DNA of 39,485 nucleotides from Paenibacillus koleovorans NBRC 103111. GTDB taxonomy: Bacteria > Bacillota > Bacilli > Paenibacillales > NBRC-103111. Made by a program: the position numbers and the translations under genes. This document shows positions 32,239 to 39,485 of the stretch, in pieces. Within the stretch, counting starts at the first letter, position 1. Every line of letters starts with the position of its first letter. The stretch covers positions 1 to 39,485 of the forward strand of contig NZ_BIMA01000063.1 of the NCBI RefSeq assembly GCF_004000845.1, written 5' to 3'. Under the pieces are notes generated by a model. The model did no database searches. It was not told where the DNA came from and worked only from the letters and a program-made list of their open reading frames with translations.

Positions 32239-34809
32239 TTATTGCGACACGTATGGAGCGGTGTTGGAGCCCAGCAAGCGCAGAGCGCCCTCAAACTTCT
32301 CATAGACGTAGACGCGCGGCGAAGTGGTTGGCGTCACATCAGTGGCCGTCACGTCCGCAGACAGCTTCACCGCGCCATTCACCATCGAGCCTGTGCCCTC
32401 GAACGGAATGTCCCATGTTTTCATCAGCATGTCGCGGTCGTCTCGAAGCTCGAACACAAGGCTGCGGTTTTTGTTGCCGCCTGCCACCGGATACAGCTTA
32501 TCCTGCGTGTAATTGAAGTTGACTTCGTATTTGTTGCCGCTCAGCCCTACCTTGTACGCGGACAGATTGTTGATCGTAACGTTGTACGGATACAGATCAA
32601 ATGTACCTAAGACGATCTCCGCATTCGTAATTTTCGTGAGCACCGTTGAATCCGTACCGGCTCTGGCGACCGGAAGCGGCAGCTGGTTGCCCAGGTTCAG
32701 CAAGCTGAACCGGTGCACGCTTGCCATAGCCGTATCGTCCAGCTTCTGCCCGAAGACGAGCTCATAGTCACGCAGCGAGCCTGACATCGCCTCCGGCAGC
32801 GTCACCCACAGCGTATTCAGAGCTACACAGCCGTTGCAGAATCGGCCGCTTTCTTCCGTCACTTTCGCGTTCCAGATCGAACCGTCGGGACCGATGAAAT
32901 AGCCGATGTACGGAACGATATTGCCGACCCGTTTCTCTTTCCCCGTTTGAAGGATGCGGACCGCGAGCATTTTCTGCGTGCCCAATGTAAACACTTGCGA
33001 ATCGATGACCGCCCCGACCGATTGACGGCCTTGATCGTTGATTTTCCACTCCGCTGATTTCTCAATAGGGGCGATGCCGTCATCATTCAGCGCGAATGCG
33101 GCGTTCAGCCACTGTCGGGTAGGCGTTACCGCTCCGCTTGTTCCGGTGCCGGAGTTTCCGCCCGTTTGGCCGTTTCCGTTGCCTCCCGCCGCTTGTGCCG
33201 TGCCTTCCCCGAAGAAAAACCCTCCATTCGAGGAATCAAGCGTGTACGGGATTTTCGCATACAAATAAATCGTAGTCGCTTCGTTCGGGTTGAGGTAAGC
33301 CGAAGACTGCAGTCGAACCGCCTTGCCCGTCACTTCGAAATCCCCAAGCGTGTAGCCGCCATAAAGCGCGGGGAGGGTGATCACGCTGCCGGTCACGTTC
33401 TTAACCGCAATCTCGGTCAGCAGCACGTCGTCGCTCTCCAGCGTGAGGCGTTGTGTCCGCTTCACCTGGATCGCAAGTGAGCCGACCGACGTGCTCACGA
33501 TATCGCCTTCCGCCGGTGCAGAGACACCTGTGCCGTTCGGCGAGGCTTTCGCCAGGCTTGCGGATACGACCGGCAAAATAACGGTCGACGTTCCTTTTTT
33601 CTCGGACAGCACGAGATTGGTATCAGCCAAATCCGCTCCTAGCGGGAGGGTGGCGCGGAACGTCTTCGTCACTGAGTTGCCAGGCGACAAGTAAGCAGCA
33701 GCTGCGGAAGTATCGCCAGCCGCTACGCTCAGTCCGTTGCTATTCAACTGATAGCTGGCGGACAGCGTCGGGACGCTCACGATGGATTTGCTTCCATTGT
33801 TTAATGTAACAACGGCTTCGACGGAAACCCCGTCAACTTGCGATTTGTAAGAAGCGCTGTCGATGGATACCGACAATCCATTCGGATTCGCCATTGGGTA
33901 ATCTTGTACTTGCCCCACCTGGAGCGCTTCGCCTCTCGTGATTGTAAGCGAGCCTACCAAGGTTGTAGCGGTTTGCGTTTTATTCAAATATTCGATGGTG
34001 AACCTATTGTCGCTGAACGAGCCGCCAACCGTAGCTTGCAGCGTTAGCTTCGTCGCTTGACGCGGCAGCAGCGTATCATTGCCGGCAACGGCCGTCGCGG
34101 CGAATGCAAGACCGCGCTCATCGACGAGCTGATACGTCAGCGCGGACGGCAGCTTGAAGGCGGACGAGCCGAGGTTCTCGGCGCGCAGATCGACGCTCAT
34201 CGTCCACACGCCGTCCTTGACGGTCTTCGTGCTGCTGATCGCCTGGAGAGAGACGACGCCGTCATTCGGCATGTTAGCTGCATCGATGTCTTTGACGTTG
34301 ATCAGAACCGATTCTTTCACGAAAGCTTGCTCTGACATGGATGCCCCGATCGACAAGGTGCCGAAGTCGCGCATATAATCCGCTTCGCTTGAATCCCAAG
34401 CGAACAGCACGACGGATAAGTCGCTAGGGCTAAGTCCCAGCGCGATATTGCTCGTATACTTGAACGTCTGCGACTTATGAGGCTGTACGCGGGCATTCGT
34501 CTTCTCGGTCAGCTGCGCGGAATAGCTGCTGCCCGACGGATCGGAGATGCGGATTCCGTACGCGTTGTAATCGACCATCGTTTCGCCGTTGTTCGTCAGA
34601 GTCAAGGAATAACGAAGCGTCTGGGAGGCGGAGCCGGTCGAGAGCACCACATCGTCCACCGTGAAGAAGACGTCGTTGCTCAGGAACACCCCTTCCTTGG
34701 CCGCTTGCGCAGGCGATGTCGCTGCAAAGGGAGCGAATGTCAGACTAAGGACGGCTAGAAGAGTAAGAATGAGAAACTGTCTGGAAGAAAGGCGCTTGTG
34801 CGACTTCAT
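32239..34809 (-). CDS. Large secreted multidomain protein of unknown function (ABC cassette)
   Basis: An 856-residue protein with a clear signal peptide (basic start, hydrophobic core, cleavage after AQA, residue ~36). The mature part looks like several beta-sandwich (Ig-like) units: SLTLTNNGETMVDYNAYGIRI, VDLRAENLGSSAFKLP, VTLNNGSKSIVSVP and IAVKNVTGSVITLP are repeated strand patterns of the kind seen in DUF4352-type or transglutaminase-like surface proteins. A Gly/Asn-rich linker (GGNGNGQTGGNSGTGTSG) precedes a last segment with a CNGC pair. I cannot assign a function. ATG at 34809 has GGAGGT six bases upstream. It follows the permease gene by 37 bases and likely belongs to the same operon. 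Confidence 0.88.
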   Translation of the reverse strand: MKSHKRLSSRQFLILTLLAVLSLTFAPFAATSPAQAAKEGVFLSNDVFFTVDDVVLSTGSASQTLRYSLTLTNNGETMVDYNAYGIRISDPSGSSYSAQLTEKTNARVQPHKSQTFKYTSNIALGLSPSDLSVVLFAWDSSEADYMRDFGTLSIGASMSEQAFVKESVLINVKDIDAANMPNDGVVSLQAISSTKTVKDGVWTMSVDLRAENLGSSAFKLPSALTYQLVDERGLAFAATAVAGNDTLLPRQATKLTLQATVGGSFSDNRFTIEYLNKTQTATTLVGSLTITRGEALQVGQVQDYPMANPNGLSVSIDSASYKSQVDGVSVEAVVTLNNGSKSIVSVPTLSASYQLNSNGLSVAAGDTSAAAAYLSPGNSVTKTFRATLPLGADLADTNLVLSEKKGTSTVILPVVSASLAKASPNGTGVSAPAEGDIVSTSVGSLAIQVKRTQRLTLESDDVLLTEIAVKNVTGSVITLPALYGGYTLGDFEVTGKAVRLQSSAYLNPNEATTIYLYAKIPYTLDSSNGGFFFGEGTAQAAGGNGNGQTGGNSGTGTSGAVTPTRQWLNAAFALNDDGIAPIEKSAEWKINDQGRQSVGAVIDSQVFTLGTQKMLAVRILQTGKEKRVGNIVPYIGYFIGPDGSIWNAKVTEESGRFCNGCVALNTLWVTLPEAMSGSLRDYELVFGQKLDDTAMASVHRFSLLNLGNQLPLPVARAGTDSTVLTKITNAEIVLGTFDLYPYNVTINNLSAYKVGLSGNKYEVNFNYTQDKLYPVAGGNKNRSLVFELRDDRDMLMKTWDIPFEGTGSMVNGAVKLSADVTATDVTPTTSPRVYVYEKFEGALRLLGSNTAPYVSQ

Positions 34810-34846
34810 GATCCGACCTCCAAATATCATTAATGGCATTAAGTAG

Positions 34847-36025
34847 TCAATCGAAACGAAGGGCGTCGATCGGACGGAGCTTGGACGCTTTGTTGGCCGG
34901 ATACAGCCCGAAGATGATTCCGACCAAGGCTGAAAACAAGAAAGCATACATGCTGACGTCAACGGAAATTTCCGTTGGCTGCTCCGGATAGATCATCGGC
35001 CAAGCGAGTGCAATTCCAATTCCCAGCAGTAAGCCGAACAATCCGCCCATCCCGCTAATGACGCCGGCTTCCACGAGGAACTGGAACAAAATATTGCGAC
35101 GTTTCGCTCCGATCGACTTGCGGATCCCGATCTCTCGCGTTCGCTCGCTGACCGTGACGAGCATGATATTCATGATGCCGATCCCGCCCACGAGCAAGGA
35201 TATGCACGCTACACTTACAAGCTGCTTGGTGAGCGTGTTGCCCGTTTTCGTCCTGGCGTTCAGCAGCTCATCTTGGTTGACGAGCGTAAACCCGGATTCG
35301 CTCTTGAACTTGAACGTCAAATATTGCTTCATCGTCGCTTGCGCCAGATAGATGTCATCCTTCGTCGGCGCTTCGATATAGGTCGTCCGGATCGTCCCGA
35401 GCTTGAACTGTCGGCGAGCCGTCTCCAGCGGCACTATGACCATGTCATCGACGGATGTGCCGTTGATATTCGAGCCCTTTTCCCTCATCTTCCCGACTAC
35501 GGTGAACACTAGCCCGTCGATGTTGACCTGTTCGCCGACCGGGTTCACGTAACCGAAAAACTTCTTGGCCACAGAGCTGCCCAGAACGACGACATTCGCT
35601 CTCAGGTCCAGATCGGCTGCGGAAATAAATCTTCCTTCCGCCACTTCTACCTTATTAATGAGCGTATAACGGTCGTTCGTCCCGACCAGCGTATACTTCT
35701 CTTGTGTCCGGTCGTACTTCACGTTCGAGCCGGTCTTGATTACTGTAGGAGCAATCGTATCGATCTCAGGCAAACCCTCGAGCTTCATCAATTCGGAATA
35801 ATCCAGCTGTGTAGCTCGGCCATTGCCGTTTACATTGACAACAAGAAGATTCGTTCCGAGATTCTCATATTGCTTCTCAATCTCCGCACTCGCCCCGCGT
35901 CCGATCGCCACGAGCGTGATAACGGACGCCACCCCGATGATAACACCTAACATCGTGAGGATTGTCCGCAGCGGATTGGCGAGTACGGTGCGGAGGGCCA
36001 TTGCTATCAGTTCGCCGAATCTCAT
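34847..36025 (-). CDS. MacB/FtsX-type ABC transporter permease
   Basis: A 392-residue MacB-family permease. One membrane segment at the N-terminus ([20 protein letters not shown]), a large extracellular domain of ~230 residues (MacB periplasmic core-like, [27 protein letters not shown]), and three C-terminal segments with the signature [28 protein letters not shown]. Such permeases work as mechanotransmitters, not classical import channels. The ATG overlaps the ATPase stop as ATGA (36022-36025). Together with the adaptor and ATPase it makes a MacAB-like system without an outer membrane. Confidence 0.93.
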   Translation of the reverse strand: MRFGELIAMALRTVLANPLRTILTMLGVIIGVASVITLVAIGRGASAEIEKQYENLGTNLLVVNVNGNGRATQLDYSELMKLEGLPEIDTIAPTVIKTGSNVKYDRTQEKYTLVGTNDRYTLINKVEVAEGRFISAADLDLRANVVVLGSSVAKKFFGYVNPVGEQVNIDGLVFTVVGKMREKGSNINGTSVDDMVIVPLETARRQFKLGTIRTTYIEAPTKDDIYLAQATMKQYLTFKFKSESGFTLVNQDELLNARTKTGNTLTKQLVSVACISLLVGGIGIMNIMLVTVSERTREIGIRKSIGAKRRNILFQFLVEAGVISGMGGLFGLLLGIGIALAWPMIYPEQPTEISVDVSMYAFLFSALVGIIFGLYPANKASKLRPIDALRFD

Positions 36026-36744
36026 GCGTGCACCGCCTCCAGTACGGCGCCAGCTTCGCCGGTTTCATTGCGAACATCGCTGATGATGAGGCCATCGCGC
36101 AGCGAGACGACCCGCTTCGCGTGGCGTGCAATGTTAGGATCGTGCGTGATGAGCACGATCGTGTTGCCCTCGCGGTTCAGCCGGATGACGAGCTCCAGCA
36201 CCTCTTCGCCGGTACGGGAGTCGAGCGCTCCTGTAGGCTCGTCCGCGAGAAGCAGCGAGGGGGAGATGGCGAGCGCACGCGCGATCGCTACCCGCTGCTG
36301 CTGACCGCCGGAGAGCTCGCTCGGCTTGTGATGGCCGCGCTCGCCCATGCCGAGCAGCTCCAGCATTTGCTGTGCCCTCTGCCGCCGCTCTTTCTTGGAG
36401 AAACCGGCGTAGATCATTGGCAGCTCGACATTTTCCATCGCATTCAGGCGGGGCAGCAGGTTGAATTGTTGAAAAATGAAGCCGATTTTCTGGTTTCGCA
36501 GCTGGGCAAGCTGGTTGTCGGACATTTTCTCCGTAGCCACTCCGTCCAGCGAATACGTTCCGTTAGTAGGAGCGTCCAGGAGACCGATCATATTCATAAG
36601 CGTCGATTTACCGGATCCGCTCGGACCGATTATGGCGACGAAATCGCCTTTGTCTATGCTGAACGAGACGTCTTTCAAAACATGCAGCTCTTGGTCGCCG
36701 CGCTTGTAAACCTTCGTAATGTTCCGTAGCTGAATCATCTCCAT
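36022..36744 (-). CDS. MacB/LolD-type ABC transporter ATPase
   Basis: A 240-residue ATPase of the MacB/LolD subfamily. Walker [10 protein letters not shown] (~40-48), Q-loop [10 protein letters not shown], signature [15 protein letters not shown], Walker [14 protein letters not shown] and H-loop LITHDPNIA are all intact. The frame is open from 36765, but the ATG at 36742-36744 has AAGGAG seven bases upstream. It partners with the FtsX-like permease, whose start it overlaps, and with the adaptor gene, whose stop lies 20 bases before. Confidence 0.95.
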   Translation of the reverse strand: MEMIQLRNITKVYKRGDQELHVLKDVSFSIDKGDFVAIIGPSGSGKSTLMNMIGLLDAPTNGTYSLDGVATEKMSDNQLAQLRNQKIGFIFQQFNLLPRLNAMENVELPMIYAGFSKKERRQRAQQMLELLGMGERGHHKPSELSGGQQQRVAIARALAISPSLLLADEPTGALDSRTGEEVLELVIRLNREGNTIVLITHDPNIARHAKRVVSLRDGLIISDVRNETGEAGAVLEAVHA

Positions 36745-36764
36745 AGTTGCGCTCCTTCCCGACA

Positions 36765-38633
36765 TTACCGGTTTGCGTTGCCGCCTCCGCCTCCGCCAAA
36801 ATTCCCGCCGCCTCCGCCGCCGAAGTTCCCGCCTCCGCCTCCGCCGCCAAAGTTGCCGCCGCCGCCGATATTTCCGCCACCGCCGCCGCCGGTAGTTCCG
36901 CCGGTAGCTCCGCCAGGAGCCGCACCGCCGCCGCCTTGCTGAATGCGGATCTGCTGACCGCCGCCTGCACCGAACTGCTCGCGAAGCTGTTGGATTTGCT
37001 CCTGGGTCAGCCCGCCGGCAGCCCCTTGAGCGCCTGCATTTTGCTGGAACTGCTGTCTCAGCGCGTCTATGTCGGCTTGCGACATATCGCCCGATTTTTT
37101 AGGCAATGGAATTAAGACTTTGTCGCCTTCCTTAAGCCCTTCCGTTATTTCGACTTCGGTTTTGCTGCGTATGCCGATCTTGATCTCATGCCGCTCATCG
37201 AGCGTGCCGTCTTCCTTTTTCAACGTCACGAACCGCTTGCCGCCGCCTTGCTGCAACGCTTCGTTCGGCAGCGTAATGATGTTTTTCTTGTCTTGGATCA
37301 AAATTTCGCCCGTAGCGGTCATACCGATTTTGAGCTGATTCGCATTTTTCACGGTCAACACCACATCGTAAAATGTTACTCCATTGGTAGTCGTCCCTAC
37401 CGTCGAAACTTGGCTGACTTCGCCATCGAAAATTCGGCCTTGAATCGAGTCGACCTTCACTTCCGCCTTCATCCCGGTGCGGATGTTCGGCAGATCCAGC
37501 TCGTCAACCTGAATCGGCAGCTGCATCGTGCTCATGCTAGCTACGGCTCCTAGCTGCGCGTTGGCTTGAATCTTGGCGCCTGGCGTATAAGCAGTAAGCG
37601 TATTGGCACGTTTGTTGACGAAGTCGGTGGAGAAGACGCCGTCGAACGGTGCCGTTACCTTGAGCCCCTTGATTCTCTCGGCGAAATCTTCGACCGAAAT
37701 TTTCTGAAGATCAATGGCCGATTGTTTGCTCACGATATCGTCCTTCAGCGTATCATTCGTAATTTTGGAGATGACATCGCCTGCATACACGTAGTTGCCG
37801 GTTTTGTAATTCAGCGTATTGACGGTCCCCGCCACATTCGCCATCACAGAGACGACTTTGCTGTAGCGGAGGGTGCCGGAGTCTTTGGAATCGACGTAGC
37901 GGCCGTTCAAGTAGATGCTGCCCTTGGCTTTTAGGCCCGCTTCCATCGTGGCATCATTGGCGACCGAAATTTCCACGTCAATCATTTTGCCGCCCTTCAT
38001 ATCGCCGCGCGGGTCTTTGCCGATCGAAACGATTTTGCCGGATTTGCTCAGCATGAAGCCGTCGATCGAGAGATCCACATCGGTGCCGACCGCAAATTGA
38101 ACGGCATCCTCCAGTGCGAACGGAATCGTGACAAGCAGCAGGCTGTTGTCCGAGATCGTTCCGATCAGGGAGTTTTTCGTGACGGTAGCGCCCACATCCA
38201 TCTTGTCCGCCAACGTGAATTTGCCGCTGATCGGCGCTTTCGTCGTCATGTAATCCTGCTGTGCGTACAGATCGGTCAAATCTTTTTGCAGCTGATTGTA
38301 CGTAGAGATTGCCTTCTGATAGTTGTTGTCGAGCGTAGGACTGGATATCTCGAACAGCAGCTGGCCCGCTTTAACATCTTGATTGCGGGTCAAATTCATC
38401 GTCTTGATCGTGCCGTCCGCCGGAGAGACGATGTTCTGAGTATCTTTCGGCTCAAGCTGAGATGTGCCGGACACGGAGAAACGGATATCCGTTTTCTTGG
38501 CTTCCACAACGACTTGCTCCGCTTCCTTCGCGCTGCTCTTGGACCCTTGATCCAAGTAATAATAAGTGGCGCCGCCGCCGATCACCAGAACGGCCAACGT
38601 GCCTAGAAACCCTTTGCTGCGCAACCAACGCAT
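36765..38633 (-). CDS. MacA-like (HlyD-type) adaptor protein with glycine-rich tail
   Basis: A 622-residue membrane-anchored adaptor. N-terminal membrane segment (GFLGTLAVLVIGGGATYYYLDQ), two biotinyl-lipoyl-like beta modules (SPADGTIKTMNLTRNQDVKAGQLLF... and the second MANVAGTVNTLNYKTGNYVYAGDVI), a helical hairpin, a beta-barrel (DVVLTVKNANQLKIGMTATGEIL) and a membrane-proximal end (IKIGIRSKTEVEITEGLKEGDKVLIP). The last ~65 residues are almost only glycine, asparagine and phenylalanine (GGGNFGG repeats). HlyD/MacA adaptors link an inner-membrane ABC transporter to export. Longer than usual (~400) because of the two modules and tail. GGGGGT precedes the ATG. Confidence 0.92.
   Translation of the reverse strand: MRWLRSKGFLGTLAVLVIGGGATYYYLDQGSKSSAKEAEQVVVEAKKTDIRFSVSGTSQLEPKDTQNIVSPADGTIKTMNLTRNQDVKAGQLLFEISSPTLDNNYQKAISTYNQLQKDLTDLYAQQDYMTTKAPISGKFTLADKMDVGATVTKNSLIGTISDNSLLLVTIPFALEDAVQFAVGTDVDLSIDGFMLSKSGKIVSIGKDPRGDMKGGKMIDVEISVANDATMEAGLKAKGSIYLNGRYVDSKDSGTLRYSKVVSVMANVAGTVNTLNYKTGNYVYAGDVISKITNDTLKDDIVSKQSAIDLQKISVEDFAERIKGLKVTAPFDGVFSTDFVNKRANTLTAYTPGAKIQANAQLGAVASMSTMQLPIQVDELDLPNIRTGMKAEVKVDSIQGRIFDGEVSQVSTVGTTTNGVTFYDVVLTVKNANQLKIGMTATGEILIQDKKNIITLPNEALQQGGGKRFVTLKKEDGTLDERHEIKIGIRSKTEVEITEGLKEGDKVLIPLPKKSGDMSQADIDALRQQFQQNAGAQGAAGGLTQEQIQQLREQFGAGGGQQIRIQQGGGGAAPGGATGGTTGGGGGGNIGGGGNFGGGGGGGNFGGGGGGNFGGGGGGNANR
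36768..36970. repeat. Glycine-rich coding repeat in the adaptor tail
   Basis: The plus strand repeats ccgcctccgcc and cgccgccg units that encode GGGGNFGGGG-type segments on the minus strand. It is a low-complexity, in-frame tract of about 200 bases. Confidence 0.75.
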
Positions 38634-38666
38634 GTTTCCTACCCCCAGTGAAAAATGAAATGGTTA

Positions 38667-39278
38667 TTATTGCAGCTTGCTGACCAACAAATCAACTAGC
38701 TGTTGTTCCACACTTTTGTCCGCCTGCATCTCCATCCCGGGCGGCGGCGCTCCAGAGCTCGGCGGGATTGGCCAATCGTGCTCCGGCTCCGCTTGTCTCC
38801 GTTCTTCCAGCTCCTTCGCAAGAGCAAGGCGCTCATCTTCTGAAAGCGGCGGCCCAGGCGGCGGGCCCGGCTTGCGGGCGACCCTTAAGCGCATCTCCAT
38901 GGACAACTCGTCGAGGAACCATCTCTGAGTCGGATTCAGCACATCCAGCACCGCTCTTCGTTTCTCCATCGACAGCCGCCCGTCCTCAATCGCCGTCTGG
39001 ACGATAGCCAAAATTCGTTTGGCTTGCTCCTCCGTCATTCTCAAATCCTCACGCTTGTCCATCTGAATCAAGTTCAACGAGACGATGACGAGCTGTCTTT
39101 CGTTGAAGCTCTGCAGCTGCCCCTCGCCGGGCAACCCCGCTTGGACAGCCGGATTCGTTGTGGTGGATGTCTGATCCACACTAGACGGCATCCCTCCGCT
39201 TTTGGCACATCCGGTGACGGCAAGCATCAGCAGGAGGAATCCGATTCCAGTCCCTGCTCTCCAACTCGGTCGATTCAC
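38667..39278 (-). CDS. Lipoprotein of unknown function, first gene of the ABC cassette in view
   Basis: A 203-residue predicted lipoprotein. A GTG start at 39276-39278 follows GGGAGG, and the signal peptide ends in AVTGC with lipidated C24. The frame is open up to 39359, but that longer version would place the hydrophobic segment too far inside. The mature protein is polar and helical (MTEEQAKRILAIVQTAIEDG, LDVLNPTQRWFLDELSMEM), with a proline-rich stretch (RKPGPPPGPPLSEDERLALAKE) and an acidic C-terminus. I do not recognise a family. It lies 33 bases before the adaptor gene and is probably part of its operon. Confidence 0.82.
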   Translation of the reverse strand: MNRPSWRAGTGIGFLLLMLAVTGCAKSGGMPSSVDQTSTTTNPAVQAGLPGEGQLQSFNERQLVIVSLNLIQMDKREDLRMTEEQAKRILAIVQTAIEDGRLSMEKRRAVLDVLNPTQRWFLDELSMEMRLRVARKPGPPPGPPLSEDERLALAKELEERRQAEPEHDWPIPPSSGAPPPGMEMQADKSVEQQLVDLLVSKLQ

Positions 39279-39393
39279 GCAACCTCCCCCATTCCATCCG
39301 CATGGCGAAGACCTTACGTCTACCAGCTTAGGCGAAAAAGGTGATGAAAGCGTGCGCAAATTGTGAAAAATGTGTAAAAAAAGCCATCTGGAT

Positions 39394-39419
39394 ATAAGAA
39401 AACCGTCCTGGCGGACGGT
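39394..39419 (-). terminator. Rho-independent terminator entering from the right edge
   Basis: In the minus direction ACCGTCC (39413-39419) and GGACGGT (39402-39408) pair around a 4-base loop and are followed by TTTTCTTAT. It ends a transcript that starts beyond the window, so the lipoprotein gene should have its own promoter in 39279-39393; none was clear to me. Confidence 0.75.
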
Positions 39420-39485
39420 CCTCTGTCGAAAGAGTTCAGTTGGTGCGTAAGAGGGCAGGTAGCTGGGTTCCGATAGCTGTTAAAA

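Noticed and set aside
39436-39485. A possible C-terminus of a minus-strand gene at the right edge (…LPALLRTN then TGA)
   Set aside because: The frame is closed by TAA at 39481-39483, so only 14 codons remain; only the terminator is reported.
1-39485. CRISPR arrays, tRNA or rRNA genes, prophage
   Set aside because: No spaced direct repeats, no tRNA-like cloverleaf and no phage structural genes were seen; repeats present are coding low-complexity tracts.

Overview
The window looks like a chromosomal segment of a spore-forming, moderately GC-rich Firmicute of the Paenibacillus/Cohnella type. Evidence: the spore genes cotE and spoVK, a MerR-type GlnR with its operator, a T-box in front of trpS, strong AGGAGG ribosome binding sites, and a gene order (cotE, mutS, mutL, miaA, hfq, spoVK, hflX, ynbB, glnR, glnA) that matches from memory the Bacillus subtilis order with extra genes inserted. 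Nearly all genes lie on the minus strand, so the transcription order runs from high to low coordinates. All functions are inferred from sequence; no database search was run.

Layout. 1-1031: end of an IS66-family insertion sequence (tnpA, tnpB and the first 63 codons of tnpC), with its terminal inverted repeat at 1031. 1068-5806: hflX-ynbB-glnR-glnA, with a SigA promoter plus GlnR box before glnR and a strong terminator after glnA. 5772-8052: a membrane GGDEF-PAS-kinase-like protein preceded by a c-di-GMP-I riboswitch whose 3' part can pair with the terminator, so c-di-GMP probably switches off its own synthase. 8075-10950: trpS with a tryptophan T-box leader and a Trp-rich upstream ORF overlapping the trpS start, followed by a radical SAM SPL-like gene and a coupled unknown gene. 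10938-12690: HAD phosphatase and spoVK. 12878-13731: a plus-strand GNAT protein. 13746-17771: YdcF-like protein, cyclophilin lipoprotein and a class A penicillin-binding protein with a repetitive tail.

17941-28552 is a long genome-maintenance and sporulation block: cotE, an unusual amidoligase-like protein, mutS, an S41 protease, mutL, a methyltransferase, miaA and hfq. 28608-31097 holds an aromatic-acid-exporter-like membrane protein and an M32 carboxypeptidase. They are divergent from a plus-strand HesB-like gene and a beta-carbonic anhydrase (31225-32186).

32239-39278 is a five-gene minus-strand cassette: lipoprotein, MacA-like adaptor with a glycine-rich tail, MacB-like ATPase, FtsX/MacB-type permease and a large secreted multidomain protein. 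It looks like an envelope export or mechanotransmission system of unknown substrate.

The most interesting items are the c-di-GMP feedback switch on an enzyme whose kinase half lacks its histidine, the two-layer (T-box plus leader peptide) control proposed for trpS, the amidoligase between cotE and mutS, and the secreted-protein ABC cassette.
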